Shown here: piece by piece, positions 42,053-53,900 of the stretch
Layout of the letters: each line of letters begins with the position of its first letter
Numbering within the stretch: position 1 is the first letter of the stretch
Origin: Cylindrotheca closterium
Taxonomy: Eukaryota > Bacillariophyta > Bacillariophyceae > Bacillariales > Bacillariaceae
Length of the DNA: 64,000 nt
Assembly: GCA_933822405.4 (NCBI GenBank)
Contig: CAKOGP040001980.1
Location: 466,784-530,783 of the forward strand
Reading direction: 5' to 3'
Program-made: the position numbers and the translations under genes
The notes under the pieces: model-generated
The model's database searches: none
What the model was told of the DNA's origin: nothing
What the model saw: only the letters and a program-made list of their open reading frames with translations

Positions 42053-44156
42053 CTACTGTCGCTCTCCCATGAGACTCCACGTTCGCGCCTCCGTTACGAG
42101 AACATCTACGTACTCTCCTTTCAATACATCCAAATCGCCATCAAAGTACACCTGCCTTCCCTGTCGCGTTCGCCCAACCACTTGATTTGCATTTCGTGGA
42201 TTCTTATCCTCCACCAGTACTTCGAGTACCCTGCCTACATATCGTTGACTTCGTTCCAGTCCATGTTTGGTTGCCAATGCTTGTACACGCTGCAATCGCT
42301 CACTTTTAACATCCTCGGGAAGTTGATCTTCCCACTTCGCCGCTTCCGTATTGGGACGGGGCGAGTAAGCAAAGGTGTTCAAGTTATCAAACTTGACTTC
42401 TTCCATAAGATCCAACGTCCTCTGGAAAGCTTCTTCTGTCTCTCCGGGGAACCCAACAATCACATCACCACAGATTGCGGCATCGGGTGCCTTTTCACGG
42501 ATCTTGTTGATTATTCTCATGTAACTATCATAGGTATAACCCCGCCTCATTCTCTTCAATACTTCATCATCTCCAGCCTGAAATGGCATGTGAAAACACT
42601 CACAGACTGCCGAATGCACATAGAAATAAAAAGGTGTTGCACACATTGGTGAGTTCTGGTTCTCCGATTTGACCAAGGATCGAATTCTCAGTCTGATTTC
42701 GCTTACCCTTATCTAGATTGGCAACAGCATCGATAACCTTGTCAGAAAAGTATCTGGGGTGAGAGGTCACATATCGAATACGGGTCTTGCTTGGAAGATT
42801 TGAGTTTAAGTATTCCAGAAGTTCAGCAAAGTTTCGCTTTGGGGTCATATCCCTTCCATATGCATCAATATTTTGACCGATCAATGTGATTTCTTTGTAT
42901 CCGCTGTTGGTCAAATCAAGGCATTCCTTGAAAACACTCTCCATGCTTCGGGACTGCTCCATTCCTCGTGTTGCGGGAACTACACAGTATGTACAATGCT
43001 CATTGCAACCATGAATCACATTGACAAATGCCTTTACTCCCTCACCACCTCGCATAGGCTTCGAGAAGTCATTGTCTTCCATATGAAGCATGGGAGCGGT
43101 GGCAACGACTTGTTTTCCCCACTCGACGCTCTCCAGAACGTTCTTCAGAAATGGGACATATTGTGGGCCCAACACTACGTCGATTTCTGGTACTCGTCTC
43201 ATAAGTTCTTCACCTTCTTGTTGGGCAACACAGCCAGTTACGACAATGGCGAGTTCTTCTCCGTTTCTTTTCCTAGCACAGAATGGACCAAGCATGTCAA
43301 AAAGCTTTTGTTCGGCATGATCTCGAATACTGCAAGTGTTGAACAAAACGACATCTGCCTCTTCACCTTTGGTGGTTGGGGACAGGTTCAGATCATGATG
43401 AAGGATTCCCGACAGGCGTTCACTATCTGCAACATTCATTTGGCAGCCATTGGTCTGAATCATGTACTTCTTGCCCTTATCCAAAGTGGGGAACTGTGGC
43501 ATTACCCCCTTGCCTTTAAGTTTTCGCCGCGAAATCACTGAATTTTTTCCTGAATAAGATCCCACTCTCAATTCTTTGTCTTCGTCTGGTAAAAGGTTGG
43601 AATTGTGCTTAATCAGAAGTTCTTCCACTCGAATGACATGGACTTGTCCCGAAAGTCTCGACTCAATAATGTGAACGTCTCCTGTTTTGGGACAGAGGGG
43701 TACCAATTGCGAAAGCACATCTTTTGGAAGGATTCCAGCCTCGTCTTGTGCATTCGCGATGTCAACCCAGCCAATTTTACCGCCTTCCTCTCTTGAAGCA
43801 GCGCAGGCACTGATCTTTTCTGCCAATTCGCCAAAGGGATCTCGGGAGGATGTGTTTTCAAGATACTGGTTCAATGCTATTTGAGCCATATCTCTTGTCT
43901 CTACCAGAATATGTCGTAGATAGAACGACTGAACAAGTTTCTCGTAGTTAACATCTTCTTGTATTCGCCTTGGATACCATTTTTTCTTTTCTTGACTCGT
44001 CGTTTCGGAAACAGCAGAGTATAAAAGAATATTTGTATCGCTAGACACCTGTTGATGGGTGATTCGATTTTCAACAAATGCTTTACTAGTAACTAGTAGA
44101 AGCAGAGCTGAAATCACCAAAAGGTGATTACTGAAGCTCATAGTAGGTGCACGCAT
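42053..44156 (-). CDS. Parvulin-MiaB fusion: plastid-type tRNA methylthiotransferase
   Basis: Exons 44156-42707 and 42606-42053 are joined across a 100-bp intron, giving 667 residues; the splice restores NLDK-VCECFHMPFQAGDDEV. A signal peptide ends SKA/FV, like diatom plastid presequences. Residues 79-183 form a parvulin (PpiC) prolyl isomerase domain: RHILVETRDMAQ, FGELAEKIS, GGKIGWVD and the HVIRVEE end. A full MiaB/CDK5RAP1 enzyme follows: UPF0004 cysteines 238, 274 and 309; radical-SAM CxxxCxxC at 384, 388 and 391; and a C-terminal TRAM domain. MiaB enzymes add a methylthio group to i6A37 of tRNA using two 4Fe-4S clusters. The parvulin fusion is unusual. An alternative start is Met 6. Confidence 0.88.
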
Positions 44157-44550
44157 CAGGTGATATAGTCGAGGTGATGATGGGTGATGATGGGTGATGA
44201 TGGCTGGGTTCTTCCTATTTTCGATCTCTTGGTTCGTCAGATTCCGGGAAACGGACGCACGGGTGTCATTAGTCCAACGAGTCACTGACACTTTGACAAT
44301 TTACAGAATGGTACAAGGTACCAGGTACGACCTGGCCCTGCAGACGCATACATCGTGACTTTGCTCCCGGCTTGTCATCATCGCCCCGCTGCATTTTGTG
44401 TGTTTCGAGTGAAACTGAACCTCACATCATACATCCAAGTCCTTGCGTTCTATCGGGGTGGTATCGATATGTGGGACATGGCTGGAATGCAATCTTCCTC
44501 CCTTCGTGGCTCGTATCGTCAGTGAAAGAGTCCACAATATAATATGTGCT
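44157..44550. other. Intergenic region with short GATGATGGGT repeats
   Basis: 394 bp between the MiaB-type gene start and the nuclease gene stop, both on the minus strand. An 11-bp unit (GTGATGATGGG) is repeated about three times at 44173-44204, close to the MiaB start codon. No gene seen. Confidence 0.4.
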
Positions 44551-46213
44551 TCAGGTTGTTTTCTTGGAAAAGAAGCTAGTAATTTGAGGCGACTTGCGCT
44601 GTTTCTTCGCCGGTGGACTAGGGGTGGATTGTGCCATTTCACCTTCCCCTGCCAAGAGAGCATTGATAGCAGCATTCAGGTTGCCACCATTCCAATCAAG
44701 GATCCTTTTCGCTCTTCCATAATCGAAACCCATGTCTACAAGATCTTTCACTTTACTGTTGTCGCAATTCGGATCTATTTGCTGCATTTGTTGATTTGCT
44801 GTGGATGGCTTCACGCAAACAATCTCAATATCGTCCTCCTCGATGCATATTTGAGAGGGTGCAGACTGTGCATCCGCCTCAACTTTCATAATGACGTTCG
44901 CCTTAGTTAAGTGTTTTGATGACTCCTTGAGCTTCGTTTCAAGCTTGCTATTCATGGATTTGAAGAAAGCTTGCTTGGCCCGAGTCGAATCGATGAGGTG
45001 GCGGAACCGATCTTGGATTCGACGGCAGTCTGCTTCATCGGAGAACACCGTTGGAATCACCTTTTGGGGTCGAAGAAATTGCACAAAATCGATCAATTCA
45101 CGAAAGGCAGAGTGCTCGGAATAGCTTATCAGGCGTATTTCAACTTGCAAACGTTTCCCATTCTCCAAGTCCAAATCCTTTTTGCTGACACTATTTTTCT
45201 TGTTCCAATTGCTAGCATCTGCCCAGCCTAGAAATTATTCCAAGTGAGGCATTCGTTGATTGATCTACCCAATCATTCACAACATACATTACACATAGCT
45301 TACCAGTCGGAAGGAATGCAACCACCTTTTCGTATTCCTTGTCGAGCTTCTCGACATACTCTTTGCATTTGACGAAATTTGGTCTAAAGTACGGCCACAT
45401 TTCTCCAGCCAATCCCATGGGTATCACATGGATATCGCTCTTATTTACATCCTCGGTACATCGATTGATAATCTGATAGGCATCTTGTGAATCGTGTAAC
45501 TGCACACATTTGAGCATTTTCATCTTTCGTTCATTGACATAAAGCATCTGATTGGCCCTGTTGGATGCTTCCCACAAGACTTTCTCTTTACCAATCGAGT
45601 AACAGGAGAGCATGACTAAGGTTTTTGAGCTCGAGGAAAGCAGCTCCGCTGTTTGTGAGGCAATCGCTTCAACTGCTTCCTCTTGTGGCACGAAATCATG
45701 CTTTGGATGACTGTACGTCGTGTCCAAGTAGACCAAATCAACTTTCTTTTTGGCAGCAAGATGCTTGAGCAATGGATATGACTTGAACTTATCATGGTAT
45801 CGCATATCACCAGTATGGACATGACAGTGTCCATTCGGCAGTTCGATCAGTACAATGCAAGCCCCAGGGCAATGGTTGGCATCATAAAATGTAATGCTTG
45901 CCAGTACTTTGTCTCCTCCTTTGCTCTTGACTCTGTATTGAAAAGGTTCGCCGTATTTGTGACTTTTCACCAAATCAGGTTGGACTTGATGCATCTCCTC
46001 TAGCAACGCCGCTGTGACGGGTGAGCAATGAATGATTGCGGGTCCTGCATATTTTCCTTCTCTTGGGAGACTCTGGTAGTGATCTCCATGATAATGTGTC
46101 AATATGAAACATGCTGTTGGATCTTGTGTCTTTCGGAGCAGTCTACCCCGAAATGCATCAACATACAATCCAGGGACGTCTTTGACGATATGGCAAACGT
46201 CGGACGAGTTCAT
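44551..46213 (-). CDS. SNM1/Pso2-type DNA repair nuclease with UBA domain
   Basis: Exons 46213-45304 and 45227-44551 are joined across a 76-bp intron (GTAAGC...CTAG), giving 528 residues. The splice restores the FLPTGW segment of the family. The metallo-beta-lactamase motif THYHGDH (39-45), DANHCPGA, the HTGDMRY motif and the later RLISYSEHSAF identify an SNM1/Pso2/Artemis beta-CASP exonuclease, which acts on DNA interstrand cross-links and ends. The C-terminus adds a UBA-like ubiquitin-binding domain (VKDLVDMGFDYGRAKRIL) and ends with PQITSFFSKK, which fits a PCNA-interacting (PIP-like) motif. Fungal and animal SNM1 proteins often carry an N-terminal UBZ instead, so the C-terminal UBA is notable. 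Confidence 0.85.
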
Positions 46214-46425
46214 GCAACGACGATGTTATTGTTGTGCGTGGTTGTTGAGAAATCGACTTCGAGAACGAATAGTCGAACGGGTCGAAAAATGGATACGGCC
46301 TAGAGTAGTCCTTACTTTAAATTCGCCACCAATGCCAAACCTCCAAACCATCAAAGCAAGGATAGATCAAAGGGATGTATCATAATTCTCTCAGTACATA
46401 CCGGTAGCAGCAACAACACAGGAAA
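46214..46425. promoter_or_regulatory. Bidirectional promoter, SNM1 / F-box-like gene
   Basis: 212 bp separate two divergent start codons, so promoters overlap or share elements. No specific site is recognised. Confidence 0.45.
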
Positions 46426-47313
46426 ATGTCCAATCAATCTGAAAGTGGAAGGCCCAGAAAGCGGACGAAAATTGTTCAAACAGCACTGGGATTCGATGCC
46501 GAAAGGGAGGAAGATGATCATTCTCTTCTGACAAATGTTTTGCAGTTTGTTGCCACTTCCGAGGTCCTAGCTCGGACCCGTCAAGTTTGTCGTGCCTTTC
46601 GAAAATGCTCAGACGCGATTGCATCAGTTCAGACTGCGACGTTGATTGGAGGAAGTGTCAGACCAATGATCGGGCAGTCAATTGTGGGCCTCCTGCATGG
46701 AGCTGAAGAAACGGATGAGAGAACGCGTGATGCCTTGAAAGAATGGGATCCCGAGATTCGGAATGAGGGTTTTGACATTGGCTTGCCGACTAAAAAAGAA
46801 GAAGAGAACCAAAGGTGGACTATACTTGCACAAGTCCCCTGTGATCTCATGGCACCTGGGGCAAATGTGCCAGTGACACTCGCACTAAATGTCCCAATAG
46901 ACGAAGAAGAGAACTTGGGCACATTCACTCGACTCCCCAGAGACTTTTTCCACATGAACGCGTACCCAAGCGGCACGTTTGTGCTGTGTGATGTAAGAGA
47001 CAAGCTTCATCTTGAAAGGAATCTGAATGACACGCTTCGCAGAATCAAGAGAGATCTACATAGAGAACATGTTGGGTGTCCCCATAGTCCTGCGCACTCC
47101 TTCTATTACCAGAGGACAGGAGTGAATCCTGCTAACACAATTGAAAACCTGCCATTATACAAGGAATATGTTACAATGTGCATGAACATATTTTATGGCT
47201 ACAAACTTGGGCACCCAATTCCAAAGCTCGACATATTCCGAAAGCTAATGGAGGATAGAAGAAACATGAAATTTAGCATGTTTTCGAATCAATCCCAACA
47301 GGCCTCAAACTAG
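46426..47313 (+). CDS. Hypothetical protein with F-box-like N-terminus
   Basis: A 295-residue single-exon protein starting at an ATG in fair context (ggaaaATGt). The segment LLTNVLQFVATSEVLARTRQVCRAFRK resembles an F-box or F-box-like helix bundle. F-box proteins link substrates to SCF ubiquitin ligases, but this match is weak. A basic patch (RPRKRTK) near the start may be a nuclear signal. The rest (for example NVPVTLALNVPIDEEENLG) is not recognised. It shares a promoter region with the DNA repair nuclease. Confidence 0.55.
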   Translation: MSNQSESGRPRKRTKIVQTALGFDAEREEDDHSLLTNVLQFVATSEVLARTRQVCRAFRKCSDAIASVQTATLIGGSVRPMIGQSIVGLLHGAEETDERTRDALKEWDPEIRNEGFDIGLPTKKEEENQRWTILAQVPCDLMAPGANVPVTLALNVPIDEEENLGTFTRLPRDFFHMNAYPSGTFVLCDVRDKLHLERNLNDTLRRIKRDLHREHVGCPHSPAHSFYYQRTGVNPANTIENLPLYKEYVTMCMNIFYGYKLGHPIPKLDIFRKLMEDRRNMKFSMFSNQSQQASN

Positions 47314-47369
47314 AAATCCTTTCGTGTTATCAAAATACGTCTTTTCCTTCTAAAATACAAAACTACGTG

Positions 47370-49351
47370 CTACACTGCAAAGGTTGAAGTCCTATGAAAA
47401 TTTCGTTCCGTTGGTGGATCCAAAGATCGATCCGTCTGATCGTCCACCAAATAGTCGGTAACTTCAGCCTTGTCGTCCACTGCTAGAATGGAATACCGAA
47501 CTGCACGAAACAAAAAAGTTTTAGAAACCAAGCATTGACCCATCATTCATTCATTTGCGACGCAACAACTATCACGTACCATTGCTTCTCCCTTTGGCTT
47601 CCGTCACGACAAAGGTATAGATACCCTTTGCTCTTAATGTAATTGTGGATATCCAACCACCCTCTTCCGTGTAGAATCCCGGCGACATGCGTTCAATGAC
47701 GCTCCGTCCTGAAAAGTCCAACAGCCTCCAAACAACCTCTTCTGGGTGTTGAGCAATGGAGATCCAAATTTCGATATCTACCGTTGGACCCGTGTAAGCG
47801 GTTGGAGAAGCCGATACCACTGGCGTTGGTGCAAAGGATTCTGTCATTCCAAAAGTAGGTATTTGAGTTTCGACTTGTTGCTCTCCCACAGTTGGCGGAG
47901 GTGTCGGTGCACGTGTTGGTACTGCAGTAGTTGGATCGGCAATCCGCAAGGGTCTGGAAGCAGTCCCTTGCGCAAGAATGGTCTCCTCTCCATCTCCCGA
48001 AATGGTGGCTCGATTTCGAATCACTGATACCTTGTACGAACCTAAACAATACAACATTGGAAAACGAAATCAATTGTGAATCAACCAAATCCAGAAATGC
48101 ACTTGCCAAATCAATCATTCTAAATGGTCCCTTACCTTGTCCATTGAAATTAAAGTCATAGTTTCCAGTTTCGACAAAGGCATAGGTCGAAACCACCGTA
48201 TGATCGAATCGTTCCTTTTCATTGGACGACTGTGCCACTATTTCATTTGTATCGGTATTGACCAAGGACCAGTCCAATTCAATGGCATCCGACTCGTATT
48301 GCAAGTCGACTCGAACCCAATGGACCCCATCCGTTGGTTGTGTAATAGGAGTGTCCACCCAATCGTCATCGCAATAAGCGGGCGGTTGGTCGGAAAGTCG
48401 ACACACATTCTGAATGATCCATCCATACGCTGCACTGACTCGTGCATAGACTCCTGGATACCGGGCACACCCCAACCCCCACGAGGTAATTCCCACCAAG
48501 ACTCCATTGTACATGAGCGGTCCTCCCGAATCCCCCGTACAAGAGTCCTTGCCATTGTCCAAGGCACAAATCATGGTCGCTTCGTCAAAGGCGTACATCT
48601 CGTACACTTCTTGGCATTGTTCGGCCGCCACTGGTTTGACCGTGGTGTGGAGCAAAATTTCCGATTGGGGGCCTCCTTCCGAGATTTGTCCAAACCCCAT
48701 AATGTCAAAGACTACATCCGGATCATTCATGGGCGGAATCCGAAATTGATTATTGAGCGGAACCACATGTTGCGGATCCACCCAACCCCCCAGTTTGAGG
48801 AGCATAAAATCAAACTCATTGTTCCCCTTGGCAAAGTCCGGATGGAGCATTTCGGATTCCACAGTGGCGTACTTGGAACCATCATCCAAGGATTCTCTTT
48901 GGAGGGCTCCCACTTGCACCGTCCTGCGAGTGGATTTGTGATGACACTAATAATAATCATAGAGAGAAACGTGAGAAGAATGCAAAAAATCGAGTCCATC
49001 AGTCATTGTGGGTGTGTGTGTACTCACATGAGCTGCGGTTAGAACAATGTCACCATGTATCAGAGATCCCCCGCAATGGCCATTGTGTACTGATTGAAGA
49101 AGACGGTAGAGAATTTGCGAAAGTTAAGACATGCAGCGTGTGAGCAATCATTCATTCTTACACATGTTCCAAGGAGAACGAAAAAAAGCAAACCCACCAA
49201 AAAATGGAAAGTCCCCTTCGGATGCTTCTGTTCCCCCTACAATTCTAGGTTGTTGTCCATTGACACCTATTGATGATGATGCTATCAAGAGCCCCAAATA
49301 TATCGATTGCATCGTCAGAAAGCGATGATTGGAAATAGCAAACGGAATCAT
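47370..49351 (-). CDS. Trypsin-like protease with C-terminal beta-domains, five exons
   Basis: Exons are 49351-49162, 49089-49028, 48946-48136, 48041-47580 and 47500-47370, giving 551 residues in frame. The choice of acceptor at 48947 restores LTAAH-C; the nearer CAG would break the frame. A signal peptide precedes RIVGG. The triad is His in LTAAHC, Asp in FDFMLLKL and Ser in GDSGGP, with KDSC giving an S1-pocket Asp and trypsin specificity. After the protease come two strand-rich, PPC-like domains (HWVRVDLQYESDAIELDW and DIEIWISIAQHPEEVVWRL) joined by a Pro/Thr linker. It differs from the intronless trypsin at 5180 in both structure and tail. An alternative start is Met at 49312. It is convergent with the F-box-like gene, 56 bp away. 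Confidence 0.82.
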
Positions 49352-49568
49352 GGTTGTTCCTTCGTGTTCGTCGTTGTTATTATACCTAGCTAGTGTTGCT
49401 TGAGTTGTTTCGTTGGCTTCCGAAGTCGTGTGAATCAATTCGACAGACTAAAGTAGACCCCAACGGAACCAGCCGTTAAAACGTCTAAACGCACGCCAGC
49501 CGCGGCAAGTCTCAATTGATAAACGAATGGGAAAATGAGGTCACACGCGGCCCACTCCGTCACAGTGA
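49352..49568. promoter_or_regulatory. Bidirectional promoter, trypsin / TLDc gene
   Basis: 217 bp between two divergent start codons. Both promoters must lie here or overlap; no specific site is recognised. Confidence 0.4.
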
Positions 49569-50816
49569 ATGCAACACTTCACCAGAATGGACGAGACACG
49601 AGTCGCCTCGTTGGAAGGGACCACGACCATTACCACCACAACCACTGCATTAGAACGACCAGCACAACAACAATTAGAAGTCATGGCCGATTCGACCAAT
49701 TGTGTCCGCCAAAATGGTTCCACAACAACTACTACAACAACAACAACGCCTCTGGCACCTCCTGTTTCGATTGACATGCACAAGAGTGACAGCAGCATCG
49801 GTGCCAGCACCACGAGCAGCAGTCATGTGGGTAGTATCAAGAACTCTGCTGCAAATGCCAAAGGTGTCAATCATCACGCGCTCTCGGAACTTCAATTACG
49901 ACAAGCACTCCAATCGGCCTCGGACGAATCGGACAATCAAAAAGGACTCTTGGCGTCGGGACTCGGTTGGTTGCAACGCAAACGCGAAGAACGTCGTCGA
50001 CAACACCTTCAACAACAAGCGGATTTGCAGCTCAAAAAGATATTAGATGCCCAACAGAATTTACAGGGCTTGCAACCCAAAGAATCATCTTTAGAGGAAG
50101 GATGCAGCAGCAGTGCGGTTGTGGAAACCAGTGAACGATCGACCAACAATAGCACTCAAAAGAGTCAATCCGGAGAAGGTGCTTCGGGACAAATTCCCTT
50201 TGAAGAAGCAGATTACGACGACGACTTTGACGTCCCAGAAGTCCGCGTCAAGCCAGAAGAGGGAACCCCACGGCCACATATACTCACACAGGAACAAATG
50301 AATCAAATTGCTTCAGTCGTGCTACCGCAAACCATTTCTTTTTGTCGGTGGAATCGATTGTACGATTTGGGACGGGATGGTGATTCCTTTGAAGCATGTC
50401 TGCGGATTGTGTCTTCCACCCAACGAACGTTAATGGTCATTCGAACAACAAAGGGCGATGTCTTTGGTGGCTTTGCGGATGCCGCGTGGGCGACCCAACA
50501 CTTTGCATCGGCCACCTTTTATGGTGGTGCCTCGGCGTGTTTGTTCAAGGTGGTCCATGACGATAAAGACTCTCAAATCAAATCCTTCAAATGGTCGGGC
50601 AAGAATCGGTATATTCAATTGTGCGATACCTCGAGAAAAATGTTGGCCTTTGGTGGAGGTGGTGAGAATGGTGCCTTTGGTTTGGCAGTACAGGAAGACT
50701 TCCAACGAGGAAGCACGGGACATTGTGATACCTTTGACAATGAACCCCTGTGTGAGGATGGTTCCTTTGAGATTGTGGACTTGGAAATTTGGGAGTTTCT
50801 GACGGCCATGTTTTAA
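49569..50816 (+). CDS. TLDc-domain protein
   Basis: A 415-residue single-exon protein. The last 170 residues match the TLDc domain of OXR1/NCOA7 proteins: ISFCRWNRLYDLGRDGDSFE, TLMVIRTTKGDVFGGFAD, ATFYGGASACLFK, and GGGENGAFGLAVQEDF with the final EIVDLEIWEFL. TLDc proteins protect against oxidative stress and some regulate the vacuolar ATPase. The N-terminus is low-complexity with Thr and Gln runs and a short coiled coil (WLQRKREERRRQHLQQQ), with an acidic patch before the domain. Met 7 (MDETRV) is an alternative start. A (CAA)n microsatellite begins at the stop codon. Confidence 0.88.
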   Translation: MQHFTRMDETRVASLEGTTTITTTTTALERPAQQQLEVMADSTNCVRQNGSTTTTTTTTTPLAPPVSIDMHKSDSSIGASTTSSSHVGSIKNSAANAKGVNHHALSELQLRQALQSASDESDNQKGLLASGLGWLQRKREERRRQHLQQQADLQLKKILDAQQNLQGLQPKESSLEEGCSSSAVVETSERSTNNSTQKSQSGEGASGQIPFEEADYDDDFDVPEVRVKPEEGTPRPHILTQEQMNQIASVVLPQTISFCRWNRLYDLGRDGDSFEACLRIVSSTQRTLMVIRTTKGDVFGGFADAAWATQHFASATFYGGASACLFKVVHDDKDSQIKSFKWSGKNRYIQLCDTSRKMLAFGGGGENGAFGLAVQEDFQRGSTGHCDTFDNEPLCEDGSFEIVDLEIWEFLTAMF

Positions 50817-50841
50817 CAACAACAACAACAACAACAACAAG
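50813..50841. repeat. CAA microsatellite at the TLDc stop codon
   Basis: A run of AAC/CAA triplets about 29 bp long that begins at the TAA stop of the TLDc gene. Confidence 0.85.
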
Positions 50842-50996
50842 AAAAATTAACAAAAAGAGCAATAGATTAGACGCTATTTTATTAATAACGATACATAAAT
50901 GTGTGCATAAGACTAGCTAAAAAGAATAGAAAGTTTGTTATCAATTATAATAACACATTGATATTATGAGTTGCTTTACCGCCTATAGTTGCCTTT

Positions 50997-53900
50997 TTAT
51001 TCAACGACCACATAGAAGGGGCAACGGTTGGCCAGAATGTTGGCCGAACAAGCCATGAAACCCTTGCCTTGCCAGGAGACGATACTACAAGTTGTATCTC
51101 GATCTTGTTTGGACAAGGGTACCAAGGTCAATTCGCAGAGTTGCTGCTCCGAGGTCGTTGCAGCTCGTTCGGTGGATTTGCGGCGAATAGAGGTCAAACT
51201 CATGCTAGTATCGTCCTGTTGTTTGGATTGGAGGGTACGAATCGAGAGGCCAGCAGCAGCCTTTTCAATATCTTTCCATAGCTGTTCAATCTCGACGGGA
51301 ATCTTCAGGATATCCAAGGAACACCAGGTCGAAGCATAGGTATCAATGGTCAACAAGGCCGAGACATCCAACAGCAACAAATCTCCAATGGTTCCCACAA
51401 TGGATCGAACCACACGAAGGTATTCGCAAAAGCCAGATATCATGATTACCAATCGCTGTTGAATCTTTTCATGCTCCGCCTTTGAGAGTTTCTTGCTGCT
51501 GGCTTCCATCAAGAGTTGTTTGCCAAATTGAAGTTCTTCCTTTACCACCAAAAACAATTGCTCCCAATACAATGGCAATTTGGAGTTGCGCTTCTTTTTC
51601 AAAATGGCCAAAATTTGGAGACAACGATCCACAGTGGCCTTGTGGGCAGGATCCATGGTAGTAGTGGAAACAGCAGCATCCGAACCAATATTGACTTCAA
51701 AACACTCCACCAAGTCGACATGTTCTCCCGACAAGCCAGACTTGCGGAGCAAGGATTCGGGAAGTTGCGAAGCATAGGCTCGGATCTTGTCTTGGGTGCC
51801 ATTCTTGGGCTTCTTGTGGTCACCACCATTACCACGCCTTCCTTCCGCGTCTCCAAAATCACCAAATTCATCGTCCGACGACAAGTTTCCATCAACAGAG
51901 CCACTGGCAGAAGTGTAATTTGTGGAGGAGGCAAAGCTGTCAAATCTAGGACCTTGAGAGGCTGGTGTGGCCTTGCCAAAGTCACCCCAATCGTCATCTT
52001 GGGCGGCAGGAGGAGGTTGTGCAACTGTAGCAGAAGGTGCCTCTGTACCAGTGTTGGAATCAAAGGCACCCCAGTCGTCGTCGTCGTCACTGCTTGCAGT
52101 GTCGGCAGGTGGTGCTGGAGCTGGAGCACTGGAATCAAATGCCCCCCAGTCATCATCTGGAGCTGGAGGTTGCTGCGTGACAGTAGCAGAAGTGACATCG
52201 GCGTCAGCATTGGAATCAAAGGCGCCCCAGTCGTCGTCGTCATTATCATCGCTGCTTACATTGTCAGCAGCTGGTGCTGGAGCTGGAGCACTTGAATCAA
52301 AGGCACCCCAACCATCATCGTGAGCTGGTATCTGCGGTGCACTGGAATCTCCAAAGTCGCCACCATCATTAGAAGGTCCAGGCGAAGGAGCTGGAGCTCC
52401 AGAATCGAAACCTCCCCAGTCATCATCTTGCGCTGGAGGTTGCGCGACTGTAGCAGGAGGGATATCTGCGCCAGCGTTGGAATCAAAGGCACCCCAGTCG
52501 TCGTCATCATCACTGCTTGGAGTGTCTGCAGGTGGTGCTGGAGCAGGAGCAGGAGCACTTGAATCAAAAGCGCCCCAATCATCATCATGGGCTGGCGGCT
52601 GTGGTGCACTGGAATCGACGAAGACAGCACCGTCAGTGGAAAGTGCGGGAGAAGGAGTTGGAGCTCCAGAATCGAAGCCTCCCCATTCATCGTCTTGCGC
52701 TGGAGGTTGCGCGACTGTAGCCGAAGGGGCATCTGTGCCAGCGTTGGAATCAAAGGCACCCCAGTCGTCGTCCTTGGGTTCAGTGCTGACAGGTACTGGA
52801 GCGTCAATATTGTCCGGTGCTGGTGTTTCCAGGGCAGGTGCGTCTGCACCGGATCCAATATTGGAATCAAAAGCACCCCAGTCATCGTCTGACCCTGCTA
52901 CAGCAGAAGCTGTTGCTGTATCTGTGCCAGTGTTGGAATCAAAGGCACCCCATTCATCATCCTGAGCTGGTAGCTGGGCCAAAGTAGCAGAAGTCACGCC
53001 AGTGTTGGAGTCAAAGGCCCCAAAATCATCGTCATTGCTCTGCGCATTTGTAGGATCAAAGCCACCCCAATCGTCACCTTGAGCAATGGTAGCTGCAGGT
53101 ACACCCGCAGCTGTACCAATATTGGAATTAAAGGCACCAAATTTGTCTTGGTTGTCATTCGGAGCATCGTTTGAAGGGGCTGGTGGAGGTGCCGGAGCAC
53201 TCGAATCAAAGGCTCCCCAATTATTGTTACTTGCATTGTCTGGAATGACGTTGAAATCACCACCGAAGAGACCCGGTTGACCTGAAGCTTGGGTAGCTGG
53301 AACTATTTCGATTGGTTCCTGGCCACCTTCCATAGGCCCAAAAAGATCAGGCTTGTTAGTTGTGTCATCCACAGAAGCCGGGACTGCAGCTTCAAACCCT
53401 CCGAAATCATCTTCTTGATCTTGTGCAACAGGTTGTGACATTTGTCCCAATGGTGGCAACGGTGCATCACTACTTCCAGCAATTGGTCCAAATGGATCAG
53501 AGTCGTCCACGGCTGTGAGAGGCGCCGCATCTTCAAACCCTCCGAAGTCATCTTGTGGTACAGATTGTGACATTTGTCCCAATGGTGGCAACGGTGCATC
53601 ATGACTTCCAGCAATCGGTCCAAATGGATCAGAGTCATCCACGGCTGCAGGAGCCACATCTTCAAGGCCTCCGAAGTCATCTTCTTGATCTTGCGGAACA
53701 GGTTGTGAAATTTGTCCCAATGATGGTAACGGCGCATCATCACTTCCAGCAATTGGTCCAAATGGATCAGAGTCGTCGACGACCGCATCCCCAAAGCCTC
53801 CAAAATCGTCTTCTTGAGAAGTACGCTGTGATGGTTGGCCTAGGGCCGGCAATGGGGCGTCCTCCCTACCGGCAAGCGGTCCAAATGGATCCGACTCGTC

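Noticed and set aside
42607..42706. Early end of the MiaB-type gene in LCAFGSL
   Set aside because: The frame after NLDK is intronic; GT-AG splicing restores the conserved VCECFHMPFQ segment.
48921..48946. Alternative acceptor CAG at 48924 in the five-exon trypsin
   Set aside because: It breaks the frame; the TTAG acceptor at 48947 restores the catalytic AAHC in phase.
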